Below, piece by piece: positions 1 to 5,822 of a stretch of 7,872 bases of DNA. The DNA is taken from positions 1 through 7,872 of the forward strand of contig CAIJOU010000483.1 in the NCBI GenBank assembly GCA_903822375.1, given 5' to 3'. Every line of letters starts with the position of its first letter. Positions within the stretch are counted from its first letter, which is position 1. Source of the stretch: Candidatus Hydrogenedentota bacterium (GTDB lineage: Bacteria; Hydrogenedentota; Hydrogenedentia; Hydrogenedentales; CAITNO01). A model generated the notes under the pieces. The model saw only the letters and a list, made by a program, of their open reading frames with translations. It was not told where the DNA came from and did not search any database. The position numbers and the translations under genes were made by a program.

Positions 1-19
1 GAATCTGCTGTAGTGACAG

Positions 20-132
20 GTTGGCCACCATAAGGTGGCTCCCAAACGGCGGGGCCGCGTTAGCGACCACGCATAGCCGCTTTGAGCGGCTCACAACATT
101 AAAGCCCCCGGCTTTGCCGGGGGATACTTACT
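20..132 (+). mobile_element. Possible right-end remnant of an IS200/IS605-type element (omega-RNA-like hairpin chain)
   Basis: Seen: four compact hairpins in a row. They are GCCACC/GGTGGC (24-29 with 34-39), CGGC/GCCG (47-50 with 54-57), AGCCGC/GCGGCT (75-80 with 86-91) and a perfect 8-bp stem CCCCCGGC/GCCGGGGG (105-112 with 116-123). The last is followed by ATACTTAC. No protein-coding pattern is convincing here. Known: IS200/IS605 and IS1341-type elements end in subterminal hairpins that are not terminal inverted repeats, and the right end of TnpB elements overlaps the guide RNA. Inferred: this may be such a right end, with the transposase or tnpB gene off the left edge. It could instead be a REP-like repeat or simply a terminator region. 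No transposase is visible in the window. Confidence 0.33.
104..123 (-). terminator. GC-rich stem-loop downstream of the lipoprotein gene
   Basis: A perfect 8-bp stem with a 3-nt loop lies 15 bases beyond the lipoprotein stop codon. Read on the minus strand, the hairpin is followed by CTTTAATGTT, which is only a short T stretch. It could end the lipoprotein transcript. The same stem is also the last hairpin of the possible insertion-element end, so its origin may be the mobile element. Confidence 0.45.
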
Positions 133-138
133 TGATTC

Positions 139-543
139 CTACCGGTGCCCTCCGTGTCCACCGCCGAAGGGTCTGCCTTCGACATGGCCGCCTCCAAAGG
201 GACCGTGTCCGATATGGCCTCCGCCAATGGGGCTATGTCCGAAAGGTCCGCCGTGGAATTCGGGATGATGGTCAAAGTCGCTGTGGTGGAAGGGGTGGCC
301 TTCTCCCTGCCAATGGCCGTGCCAGTCGTCCCAGTCATGCCAGTGGTGCCCGTACGGGCCATAGTAGCCATATGGACCAAAATATCCGTATGGACCATAG
401 TATCCGTGCGGATAGGGGTAAGCATAGACATACGGCCCATCCCCCATATATGCGCCATCGTAGCCGTAATAACCGGTCGTTGCACAGCCTGCGAGAGCAA
501 GCGCTCCCGCCGCCATTGTTACCAGCGCGATGCATCTTCTCAT
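139..543 (-). CDS. His/Gly/Tyr-rich repetitive lipoprotein
   Basis: A 134-residue protein with a lipoprotein signal: N-terminal RR, a hydrophobic stretch (about 5-18) and lipobox LAGC at 17-20, so Cys20 is the predicted lipidated residue. The mature part is low complexity. Residues 48-65 are three copies of Y-[YF]-G-P-Y-G. Residues 66-97 are rich in His, Asp and Trp. Residues 103-132 are three ten-residue repeats around P-[IF]-G-G-G-H. By count, 18 of the 134 residues are His, all in the mature part, and there is no Lys. The start is well supported: AAGGAGGTG lies just upstream of the ATG. Inferred: an envelope-anchored surface or metal-binding protein, since His-rich tracts often bind Ni, Zn or Cu, but no catalytic domain is visible. 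The gene stands alone, divergent from the HD-domain gene, with a possible terminator 15 bases downstream. I do not recognise a named family. Confidence 0.82.
   Translation of the reverse strand: MRRCIALVTMAAGALALAGCATTGYYGYDGAYMGDGPYVYAYPYPHGYYGPYGYFGPYGYYGPYGHHWHDWDDWHGHWQGEGHPFHHSDFDHHPEFHGGPFGHSPIGGGHIGHGPFGGGHVEGRPFGGGHGGHR
148..237 (-). repeat. Three 30-bp in-frame repeats (P-[IF]-G-G-G-H decapeptide)
   Basis: These encode residues 103-112, 113-122 and 123-132 of the lipoprotein. Each ten-residue unit has the core P-[IF]-G-G-G-H at positions 3-8. The repeat lies wholly inside the coding frame, which suggests growth by tandem duplication or slippage. Confidence 0.7.
349..402 (-). repeat. 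Three 18-bp in-frame repeats (Y-[YF]-G-P-Y-G)
   Basis: These encode residues 48-65 of the lipoprotein as three contiguous six-residue units: YYGPYG, YFGPYG and YYGPYG. DNA copies differ mostly at synonymous positions, so the peptide pattern appears to be maintained. Confidence 0.72.
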
Positions 544-657
544 CGCACACCTCCTTGAAGGGACTTCTTACCCTTCACTTTTTCTAACACCGCCCTTTGC
601 CGGCTATTCCTGCCCTCCGGTGTCCCAACGCGTTCCTTCCGCGTATCAGGAAGCGGG

Positions 658-663
658 TATAAT
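658..663 (+). promoter_or_regulatory. Possible -10 element for the HD-domain gene
   Basis: A perfect TATAAT hexamer lies 75 bases before the chosen start of the HD-domain gene. The best upstream partner is TTCCTT (633-638), which is poor and spaced 19 bases away, so promoter strength is uncertain. Initiation here would give a leader of about 65-70 bases containing the hairpins and mini-ORF described separately. Confidence 0.35.
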
Positions 664-674
664 TGGTTAGCGAT

Positions 675-741
675 GTCCGGAGAGTTTTCACCGGACCACA
701 ATGGAGGGTCTGTCGTTATGCATTGTGGAGAAAGAAGATGA
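675..741 (+). promoter_or_regulatory. Structured leader with a seven-codon upstream ORF before the HD-domain gene
   Basis: Two adjacent stem-loops can form. The first is GTCCGG (675-680) with CCGGAC (691-696). The second is CCACAATG (696-703) with CATTGTGG (721-728), which covers the first two bases of the GGAG ribosome site (727-730) of the HD-domain gene. A strong site GGAGGG (703-708) lies nine bases before an ATG (718) that opens a seven-codon ORF (MHCGERR). Its TGA (739-741) overlaps the HD gene start in an ATGA junction. Inferred: ribosomes on the mini-ORF would unfold the second stem and couple translation. Elements this short could arise by chance. Confidence 0.35.
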
Positions 742-1343
742 CCCATGACACGGCTCTGTCGTTGCTCGCAGAGCACAGCCGTGGCGCGGCATGGGCGAGG
801 CATTGCCATGCTGTTGCCGATTCAGCGTTGCGCTTGGGGCACGCCTTGGGTGCAGTCATTCAGCCAATAGACCATGATTTCCTCCGGTCGGCCGCCCTTC
901 TCCACGATATTGGCCGGCATGTCACGCACGATCCGGTCGGGCACGGCGTTGAGGGTTATCATGTGCTGACGCGCCTTGGGCACGGGCGGGAGGCCCATGT
1001 CTGCGCGGCGCACGTTTTGTTTGGCCTGGAGGCTTCCGATGCGGAGCGGTTGGGTTTGCCCGCCTGCGACTTCATCCCGCGGACAGTCGAGGAACGGCTT
1101 GTTACCCTGGTGGACCTTCTCGTTGAGAACGAAACACCGACCACCCTTAATCGGCGATTTTCGTCCCTGCACAAACGCAACGCCGGAAACAGCTTTTTTC
1201 TGAGCAGACTCGACGGGGCGCAGGAACGGGCGGAAGCATTCATGCTGGAGATTAGTGAAGCAATCGGCGGGTCGGTGGAAGATATGCTCGCAACGCAGGA
1301 CGACTCTCCCAAGCCGTGCCACACCGGACCGCGCAAGCGATAA
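738..1343 (+). CDS. HD-domain (HDIG) phosphohydrolase-like protein, TIGR00295-like
   Basis: A 201-residue soluble protein. Metal-ligand candidates of the HD superfamily are visible: H24, the H56-D57 doublet in ALLHDIGR, H69 and H92, and D126 in LVDLLVE. The stretch AERLGLP-x3-FIP-x-T-x-EE (about 102-119) resembles the C-terminal half of the HDIG family known as TIGR00295. HD proteins of this kind usually hydrolyse phosphate esters of nucleotides, but the substrate cannot be read from sequence. The start chosen is ATG 738, seven bases after GGAG. An in-frame TTG at 663 would add 25 residues, but it lies on top of the TATAAT and adds no domain. The last 15 or so residues are polar and probably disordered. 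The gene converges on the glycosyltransferase gene with a 45-base gap and no clear terminator between them. Confidence 0.85.
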   Translation: MTHDTALSLLAEHSRGAAWARHCHAVADSALRLGHALGAVIQPIDHDFLRSAALLHDIGRHVTHDPVGHGVEGYHVLTRLGHGREAHVCAAHVLFGLEASDAERLGLPACDFIPRTVEERLVTLVDLLVENETPTTLNRRFSSLHKRNAGNSFFLSRLDGAQERAEAFMLEISEAIGGSVEDMLATQDDSPKPCHTGPRKR

Positions 1344-1388
1344 GAAGCTGAATCACCGGCCAAAGCACCGCCAGACCGACGATTCTTG

Positions 1389-2681
1389 TCACTGCGCCTT
1401 TTTGGCCTTCACAATCAGTTCGGCCCGGCAGATGGCGTTCTCATCGAGAATCTCGCAGCCGCGGTCTTTGAGCGCAGCGAGCAGAGAATTGCGGGAATAG
1501 GGGTTGACGTGCTCATGAGCATAGGCACCCGGCGCGACCCGCCCGTAGATTCCCTCGATAAACGGCCACTGCCAGCCGCCGTAGTCGGGCGTGCCCAGCA
1601 CCATGATGCCGCCCGGCTTGAGCACGCGCAGCAGTTCGTCGATGTGGCGCCCGTTCTCGTCGGGAATATGCTCGATGATTTCCGAGGAAATGATTCCGTC
1701 CAGCGACGCATCGGCGAAGGGCAGTGCCATGCCGTCTCCCTGCATCAGCGCGCCGTGGTGGCGGGGCCGCATAAAACGGAGCTTCTCCAGGCGAAGGTCG
1801 ATGCCGATGGCGTGCGGCAGGTCGGCCAGGATGTGGCTGCTGCCGCAACCGATGTCGCAGACCAGTCCCGACTTGGGCGCGAAGCGCATGATGATGCTGT
1901 GCCGCTTGCGCTGCCAATAGCGCTGGAACCAGATGCGGCCATCGTGGGCCCGCCAGTCATAGTCTGGGAAGTCGACGGAGTTGCGAATGCCCCACATGCG
2001 GCGGAGCAGGCGCAGATAGTCCATGCCGAAGGCAACGATGCGCGCATGCGAAACGCCCTCGATGCGCGGCTGGTAATGGAACGGCGTTTCGGTGATGATG
2101 GCGCCTTTGGCGAAGGCCTTGAGCAGGATTTCGACGAGCACGGCGAAGTTGGTGAATTCGATCTCCAGTCCGCGCAGCATCCGTTTTCGGTAGAGGCGGA
2201 ACCCGCTCGACAGATCGAGCGGCTCCATGGTGAGGCTCGTGCGCAGGAATCCGTTGAGGACCTTGCTGAGCATCAGCCGCGCCCAGGGCTGGTCCGCCTT
2301 TCCGCCGGGCACGTACCGGGAGGCGATGACGATGTCGCCGCGTTCCCGGGCCTCCCAAAGCCGCGGTACAAACCCGCTCGGATGGGACAGGTCGGCGTCC
2401 ATGGTGAGCACCCAGGTGCCCAGCGCCTCCTCAAAGCCCCGGATGATGGCGCGGCCGTAGCCGCGCTGGTCGTCACGGATGTAGCGTGCGCCGTGTTCTT
2501 CGACCACTGCGCGGGTGTCGTCGGTGGAGGGGCCGTCAATCACCAGGATTTCCCAGGAGACGTCCATACCGCCCAGGGTCTCGCGCAGGGAGGGCAGTAA
2601 CACCCGCAGATTCGCCGCCTCATTGAGGCAGGGAAGCACCACGGTCAGGTCCAATGTGTCGGGATGAAGTTGAACGCCCAC
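1389..2681 (-). CDS. Fused family-2 glycosyltransferase / SAM-dependent methyltransferase
   Basis: A 430-residue two-domain protein. Residues 12-225 form a GT-A glycosyltransferase of the polyprenyl-phosphate mannose/glucose synthase type. It shows VVLPCLNE (14-21), VIDGPSTDDT (47-56), the metal-binding D95-A-D97 in TMDADLSHP, SRYVPGG (121-127) and SSGFRLYRK (158-166). Residues 263-430 form a class I methyltransferase with motif I CDIGCGSSH (275-283), an acidic strand end GIDLRLEK (293-300), SSEIIEHIPDE (332-342) and LRVLKPGG (351-358). No membrane anchor is evident. The start is GTG at 2681, six bases from GGAGGT. It probably transfers a sugar to a lipid carrier or glycan, followed by or coupled to a methylation, in cell-envelope glycan or secondary-metabolite assembly. 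The acceptor is unknown. It is transcribed divergently from the symporter operon. Confidence 0.88.
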   Translation of the reverse strand: MGVQLHPDTLDLTVVLPCLNEAANLRVLLPSLRETLGGMDVSWEILVIDGPSTDDTRAVVEEHGARYIRDDQRGYGRAIIRGFEEALGTWVLTMDADLSHPSGFVPRLWEARERGDIVIASRYVPGGKADQPWARLMLSKVLNGFLRTSLTMEPLDLSSGFRLYRKRMLRGLEIEFTNFAVLVEILLKAFAKGAIITETPFHYQPRIEGVSHARIVAFGMDYLRLLRRMWGIRNSVDFPDYDWRAHDGRIWFQRYWQRKRHSIIMRFAPKSGLVCDIGCGSSHILADLPHAIGIDLRLEKLRFMRPRHHGALMQGDGMALPFADASLDGIISSEIIEHIPDENGRHIDELLRVLKPGGIMVLGTPDYGGWQWPFIEGIYGRVAPGAYAHEHVNPYSRNSLLAALKDRGCEILDENAICRAELIVKAKKAQ

Positions 2682-2707
2682 GAAACCACCTCCGCGTTTG
2701 CCTTGTC

Positions 2708-2736
2708 TTGTATGGGCACCGCAATTCTGGCATAAT
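2708..2736 (+). promoter_or_regulatory. Candidate promoter of the symporter operon
   Basis: TTGTAT (2708-2713), 17 bases, then CATAAT (2731-2736), preceded by TGG as in an extended -10. The predicted start is near 2743, giving a leader of about 60 bases before ATG 2803. The -35 matches consensus at only three positions, so the extended -10 would carry most of the activity. Confidence 0.5.
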
Positions 2737-2802
2737 GCGGCCGTTCAAACAAGTCTTTGCACCGTCTTTCTGGAATTTCATTCAACCAGCAGGGAACGCC
2801 TC

Positions 2803-4362
2803 ATGGAAATTGTCGGGCTTCATCCCATAGACATCTTCATTGTCTTTGTGTACATGGTCGGCTCGCTGATGCTGGGCACGTATTGCACGCGCTTCGTCGG
2901 CAGCGCCGAAGACTTCTTCATTGCCGGAAAGGCGCTGCCCTTCTGGGCCATCGGCTTCTCCATTGTCACGTCGGATATCGGTGCGACGGACTTTGTGGCC
3001 GTCGCGGGCGCGGCGTACACGAACGGCGTGTCGGCGGCCAATTTCGACTGGATGGGCTCGATGCCGGCCATGGTCATCGCGGCCTTCGTTTTTGTGCCCT
3101 ATTTCTGGCGCTCCGGGGTGTTTACCATTCCGGAATTCCTGGGACGGCGTTACAACACGGCGGTGCAGTTCATCAACGGGCTCATCTGGGCCGTGGTGCT
3201 GTTTTTCATGCTCGCCATCATGCAGTGGCTTTCGGCCGACAAGTTGATGCACACCATCCTCGGATGGAACCCGTACATCACCCTGTGGCTGACTGCGGGC
3301 ATCACCGGTATTTACACCTTCTCCGGCGGACTGACCGCCGTGGTGTTCACCGACGTGGTGCAGTTGGTGGTTATGTACGTGGGCGGTTTTGGCCTGCTTG
3401 CGCTGAGTCTGTGGGAAGTGGGCGGCTGGTCGGCGCTGCATGAGAAGGTGCTGGCAATGGGCCCGCAGTATGCGGACCACTTCAGGCTGCTGCTGCCGCA
3501 CAACACGACCGGGCCGTTTCCGTGGACCGGCATCGTGTTCGGGTTGGCGCTGGTGATGGCCGTCGCCTACATGAGCGGCAACCAGGTTATCGTGCAGCGC
3601 ACGCTCGGCGCGCGCTCTGAATGGGATGCCAAGGGCGGTATGCTCTTCGGGGGGCTGCTCAAGGCCATGATCCCGCTGATGGTGGCGCTGCCCGGCCTGT
3701 GCGCCATCGTGCTCATACCGAATCTCGGCAGCGCCAACGCCGACCGCGCCGTGCCAGAAATGATCCGGCTGCTCATGCCGGCCGGGTTGCGCGGGCTTAT
3801 GTTCGCCGCACTGTTCGCCGCCATGATGTCGCACATTTCGGCCTCGCTGAACTCCACCACCACCATCTTCATCACCGATATCTTTGGCCAAATCCGCAAC
3901 TGGATGGGCAAGGGGCCTATGAGCGAGAAGATGGCGCTGGGCATGGGCCGCTTCATCACGCTGGCGTTGATCATTTCAACGGCGCTGCTGGCCGAGCCGA
4001 TCGCCAACCGTGAACACATTTATGTCTTTATGCAGACCATCCTGTCGCTGTTCCAGGGCCCGCTGCTGGCCATCCTGTTGCTGGGCATCATCTGGCCGCG
4101 CGCCACGGGCTACGGCGGACTGGCCGGCCTTGTGCTGGGCGTCATGTTCTGCTTTGTGCTCAAGTACACCCCGGGACTTTTTGCCTCCGCTGAGCCGTTC
4201 CTATTTGTGGCTTGGTGGTCGTTCATATTCGCGCTGATAGTAACGATCGTGGTCAGCCTCCTGACCAAACGTGAGTCTGAGGAGAAACTGCGCGGGCTCT
4301 GCTGGAGTTCGGTGGTTGCCGATGAAGACGCCCAAGAGGCGCTGCAGGAAAGGGTTTCCTAA
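2803..4362 (+). CDS. Sodium:solute symporter, SSS family (TC 2.A.21)
   Basis: A 519-residue inner-membrane protein with about 13-14 hydrophobic helices, the LeuT-like fold of the SSS family. Signatures seen: SDIGATDF (57-64) in the unwound first core helix, GNQVIVQRTLGA (259-270), FAAMMSHISASLNSTTTIF (338-356) with the family's LNS-x-x-T pattern, and FQGPLLAILLLGIIWPR (417-433). Family members couple Na+ entry to uptake of sugars, amino acids, carboxylates or similar small molecules. By an alignment from memory, positions that bind galactose in vSGLT are Asp here (D58, D63, D82), so a plain galactose transporter is doubtful. The start chosen is ATG 2803, eight bases after AGGGA. An in-frame upstream start at 2698 would fall within the promoter region. 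It is the first gene of a four-gene operon: its TAA and the next ATG overlap as TAATG, so translation is probably coupled. Confidence 0.93.
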   Translation: MEIVGLHPIDIFIVFVYMVGSLMLGTYCTRFVGSAEDFFIAGKALPFWAIGFSIVTSDIGATDFVAVAGAAYTNGVSAANFDWMGSMPAMVIAAFVFVPYFWRSGVFTIPEFLGRRYNTAVQFINGLIWAVVLFFMLAIMQWLSADKLMHTILGWNPYITLWLTAGITGIYTFSGGLTAVVFTDVVQLVVMYVGGFGLLALSLWEVGGWSALHEKVLAMGPQYADHFRLLLPHNTTGPFPWTGIVFGLALVMAVAYMSGNQVIVQRTLGARSEWDAKGGMLFGGLLKAMIPLMVALPGLCAIVLIPNLGSANADRAVPEMIRLLMPAGLRGLMFAALFAAMMSHISASLNSTTTIFITDIFGQIRNWMGKGPMSEKMALGMGRFITLALIISTALLAEPIANREHIYVFMQTILSLFQGPLLAILLLGIIWPRATGYGGLAGLVLGVMFCFVLKYTPGLFASAEPFLFVAWWSFIFALIVTIVVSLLTKRESEEKLRGLCWSSVVADEDAQEALQERVS

Positions 4363-4640
4363 TGGAAGACACCATTACAGCCTTTTGTGACAAGTTTTTT
4401 GGACCGGCGCTTCGCTATGTCTTCGTGCCCATCAATGAGGCCCTCGGCCACATTCCCAACTGGGTGGCCGGATGGTGCGGCGTAGGCATCTTCTTGTTGA
4501 CGATGATTTGGGTGGGGTTGTTGCTCAACCCGAAATATGTGAATCGCGGTCGGCCCTACAAGTCCATCTGGACCGATTTGCGGCTGTGGACGGTAATCTC
4601 CATGACCCCCCATGTGGTGGTCTACTTCTACTTCAGATAG
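4362..4640 (+). CDS. Small two-helix membrane protein, symporter partner
   Basis: A 92-residue protein with two predicted membrane helices (about 34-55 and 74-91). The amphipathic N-terminal region carries FFGPALRYVFVPINEALGHIP (12-32). The loop between the helices has NPKYVNRGRPYKSIW (56-70) and is positively charged, so it is probably cytoplasmic. Its ATG shares one base with the symporter stop codon, with AGGG seven bases upstream inside the symporter gene. I do not recognise a named family. Known: several SSS transporters have small accessory membrane proteins encoded next to them. Inferred: a subunit or stabiliser of the symporter. Independent of that, its overlap and lack of any own promoter make co-expression with the symporter nearly certain. 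Confidence 0.8.
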   Translation: MEDTITAFCDKFFGPALRYVFVPINEALGHIPNWVAGWCGVGIFLLTMIWVGLLLNPKYVNRGRPYKSIWTDLRLWTVISMTPHVVVYFYFR

Positions 4641-4651
4641 GATACGCGGCC

Positions 4652-4960
4652 ATGCTGATGAGCGATCAACCCAAATTGTCCGATGCTGACAAGCTGATGA
4701 GCGACCAGCCCAAAGAATCCGATTCCGACAAAAACGTCAATATCCGGATGGAAAAGCGCGACGGCGAGACCTACGTTGCGCTGGGACTTTTTATTGTCGC
4801 CGTGGGGATCCCGGTAATGGCGGGCACCTATTTCGCCGCCCAGACCAACACGCATGCCGCCGTGGTTAATGTCGTCTGTGCAACGGTGTTGCTGATGATC
4901 GGCGCCGGCGCGATCGTCTATGGGCGGTTGTTGCTGACACGCAACAAGGGGCGCGATTGA
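4652..4960 (+). CDS. Small membrane protein with duplicated acidic N-terminal segment
   Basis: A 102-residue protein. Residues 2-27 are two tandem copies of a 13-residue unit, L-M-S-D-Q-P-K-x-S-D-x-D-K. A short polar stretch (28-40) leads to two membrane helices (about 41-63 and 69-95), ending in the basic tail RNKGRD. The start at ATG 4652 fits AGGA nine bases upstream. ATG 4658 is possible but would be 15 bases away. It starts 11 bases after the previous gene, and its stop overlaps the next gene's start. No named family is recognised. Inferred: a second small partner of the symporter, with a charged, probably disordered cytoplasmic arm that could act in regulation. Confidence 0.78.
   Translation: MLMSDQPKLSDADKLMSDQPKESDSDKNVNIRMEKRDGETYVALGLFIVAVGIPVMAGTYFAAQTNTHAAVVNVVCATVLLMIGAGAIVYGRLLLTRNKGRD
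4655..4732 (+). repeat. Tandem 39-bp in-frame duplication
   Basis: Two adjacent 39-base units (4655-4693 and 4694-4732) encode 13-residue segments that match at 11 of 13 residues and, by hand count, 31 of 39 bases. Several differences are synonymous. The frame is kept, so the protein simply gained an extra segment. Confidence 0.8.
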
Positions 4961-5583
4961 CCTCCCTTTGTCTGCCGGCCCTGATCGATGCGGATGCGGC
5001 GGTGAGGTTCTTTGGTCGCCCACGCTTCGGCAACGGTTTCGGGCTGTTCGCCCAAAAGGCCGTTTTGGCCGTTCAGGACGATCCCGGCACCCGCACGTTG
5101 CCGTTTATAGAGCGTTTGTGGCTGCCCTCTTTCGCCGTGCGCGTGCACGCCACTTCCCCCACCAAACGCGAACAAAGTGTGTGGACTGCGGTGGAGGGGA
5201 TCAACGGCGAATTCTCCCTGCTCGAATGCGACGAGGAACTGGCCGAGCGCGAATTGGACGGCGACGTCTTTCCGGCGATGATTGACGAAACACGGGTTGC
5301 AGCGCTTGCGCGCAAGGGGGCCATGCTGTACATCCTGAGACAGCGCGGTCTGTTGAACAAGCCCGTGGTGGACGCTGTCGAGGAAATCCGCCCCTATCAT
5401 TACCCCGTATGGGTCTGCTATTACCGCCGCCGCGGCGTGTTTCTCGACGTCATGGCGCAGGATGCGCGCACCGGAAGATCGGGCGGGCCCAAGATGCGGA
5501 TTTCGGTGCTGCATGCGCTCGTGGCGCGCAAGAAGGAACTTCGCGAGGCGGCAGAAGAACAGGCGAACGCGCAAACCGTTTAG
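4957..5583 (+). CDS. Conserved-looking soluble protein of unknown function, last gene of the symporter operon
   Basis: A 208-residue protein without a signal peptide or membrane helix. The start is TTG 4957, overlapping the previous stop by four bases (TTGA) with AAGGGG just upstream. No ATG lies near the start of the frame. Visible parts are an N-terminal region with RLWLPSFAVRVHATSP (53-68), a mid segment AVEGINGEFSLLE (78-90), an acidic helix CDEELAERELDGD (91-103), and a C-terminal segment YHYPVWVCYYRRRGVFLDV (147-165) then DARTGRSGGPKMR (169-181), ending in a charged helix (about 183-202). The Tyr/Trp/Arg-rich strand followed by D-x-x-TG and GG-x-K looks like a compact beta domain, but I cannot name it. 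Inferred: a cytoplasmic partner or regulator of the symporter unit, from operon position alone. Its last codon and stop overlap the convergent 58-codon gene. Confidence 0.78.
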   Translation: MTSLCLPALIDADAAVRFFGRPRFGNGFGLFAQKAVLAVQDDPGTRTLPFIERLWLPSFAVRVHATSPTKREQSVWTAVEGINGEFSLLECDEELAERELDGDVFPAMIDETRVAALARKGAMLYILRQRGLLNKPVVDAVEEIRPYHYPVWVCYYRRRGVFLDVMAQDARTGRSGGPKMRISVLHALVARKKELREAAEEQANAQTV

Positions 5584-5756
5584 AGCGGACGGTCCTTGCC
5601 GCCCTCATCCGAGTCAGGTTTCACCCCGTGCGCGCACACCACCAAGAAAAGCAGGAGCGAGGCCGCCGCAAGCACACTCATATATCCAAGCCTCACGATG
5701 CCATTCGGCAGAACACCCATAATTCCGGCAAGGGTATCAATCCAATTATTTGCCAT
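5580..5756 (-). CDS. 58-residue single-helix membrane protein
   Basis: An ORF of 58 codons plus TAA. The protein starts MANNWIDTLAGIMG and has one strong membrane segment (about 25-43, SVLAAASLLLFLVV) and a charged hydrophilic tail (KPDSDEGGKDRPL). Support: an ATG eight bases after GGGGGGA, a good promoter about 70 bases upstream (5823-5852), and a protein-like composition with a sharp membrane/tail division. Its stop (5580-5582) overlaps the last codon and stop of the convergent 208-residue gene by four bases. No family is recognised. Inferred: a small inner-membrane protein, possibly functionally linked to the symporter operon it faces. Chance occurrence is possible at this length. Confidence 0.6.
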   Translation of the reverse strand: MANNWIDTLAGIMGVLPNGIVRLGYMSVLAAASLLLFLVVCAHGVKPDSDEGGKDRPL

Positions 5757-5822
5757 TGCGTTTGTCCCCCCAGGAGTACTTCAGCGCTTAACCGGCTGAC
5801 AAACCGTCCGTGCGTGGAAAGC

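Noticed and set aside
148..402. CRISPR-like spaced repeats
   Set aside because: The repeats are contiguous or in-frame coding units without unique spacers, and no cas genes are present.
21..587. Plus-strand ORF of 188 codons across the left-end hairpins and antisense to the lipoprotein
   Set aside because: Arg/His-rich nonsense composition. The minus-strand frame has a signal peptide, lipobox and in-frame repeats, and is clearly the real gene.
663..737. N-terminal extension of the HD-domain protein from TTG 663
   Set aside because: It starts within the TATAAT, has no ribosome site and adds no domain. ATG 738 has GGAG at proper spacing.
1386..2600. Long plus-strand ORF of 404 codons
   Set aside because: It lies fully opposite the glycosyltransferase/methyltransferase gene, whose motifs are clear. 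Its own protein shows no domain and is a GC-rich antisense frame.
2782..3891. Long minus-strand ORF of 369 codons
   Set aside because: Antisense to the symporter. The product is His/Arg/Gln-rich with no membrane or enzyme motif, as expected for a shadow frame.
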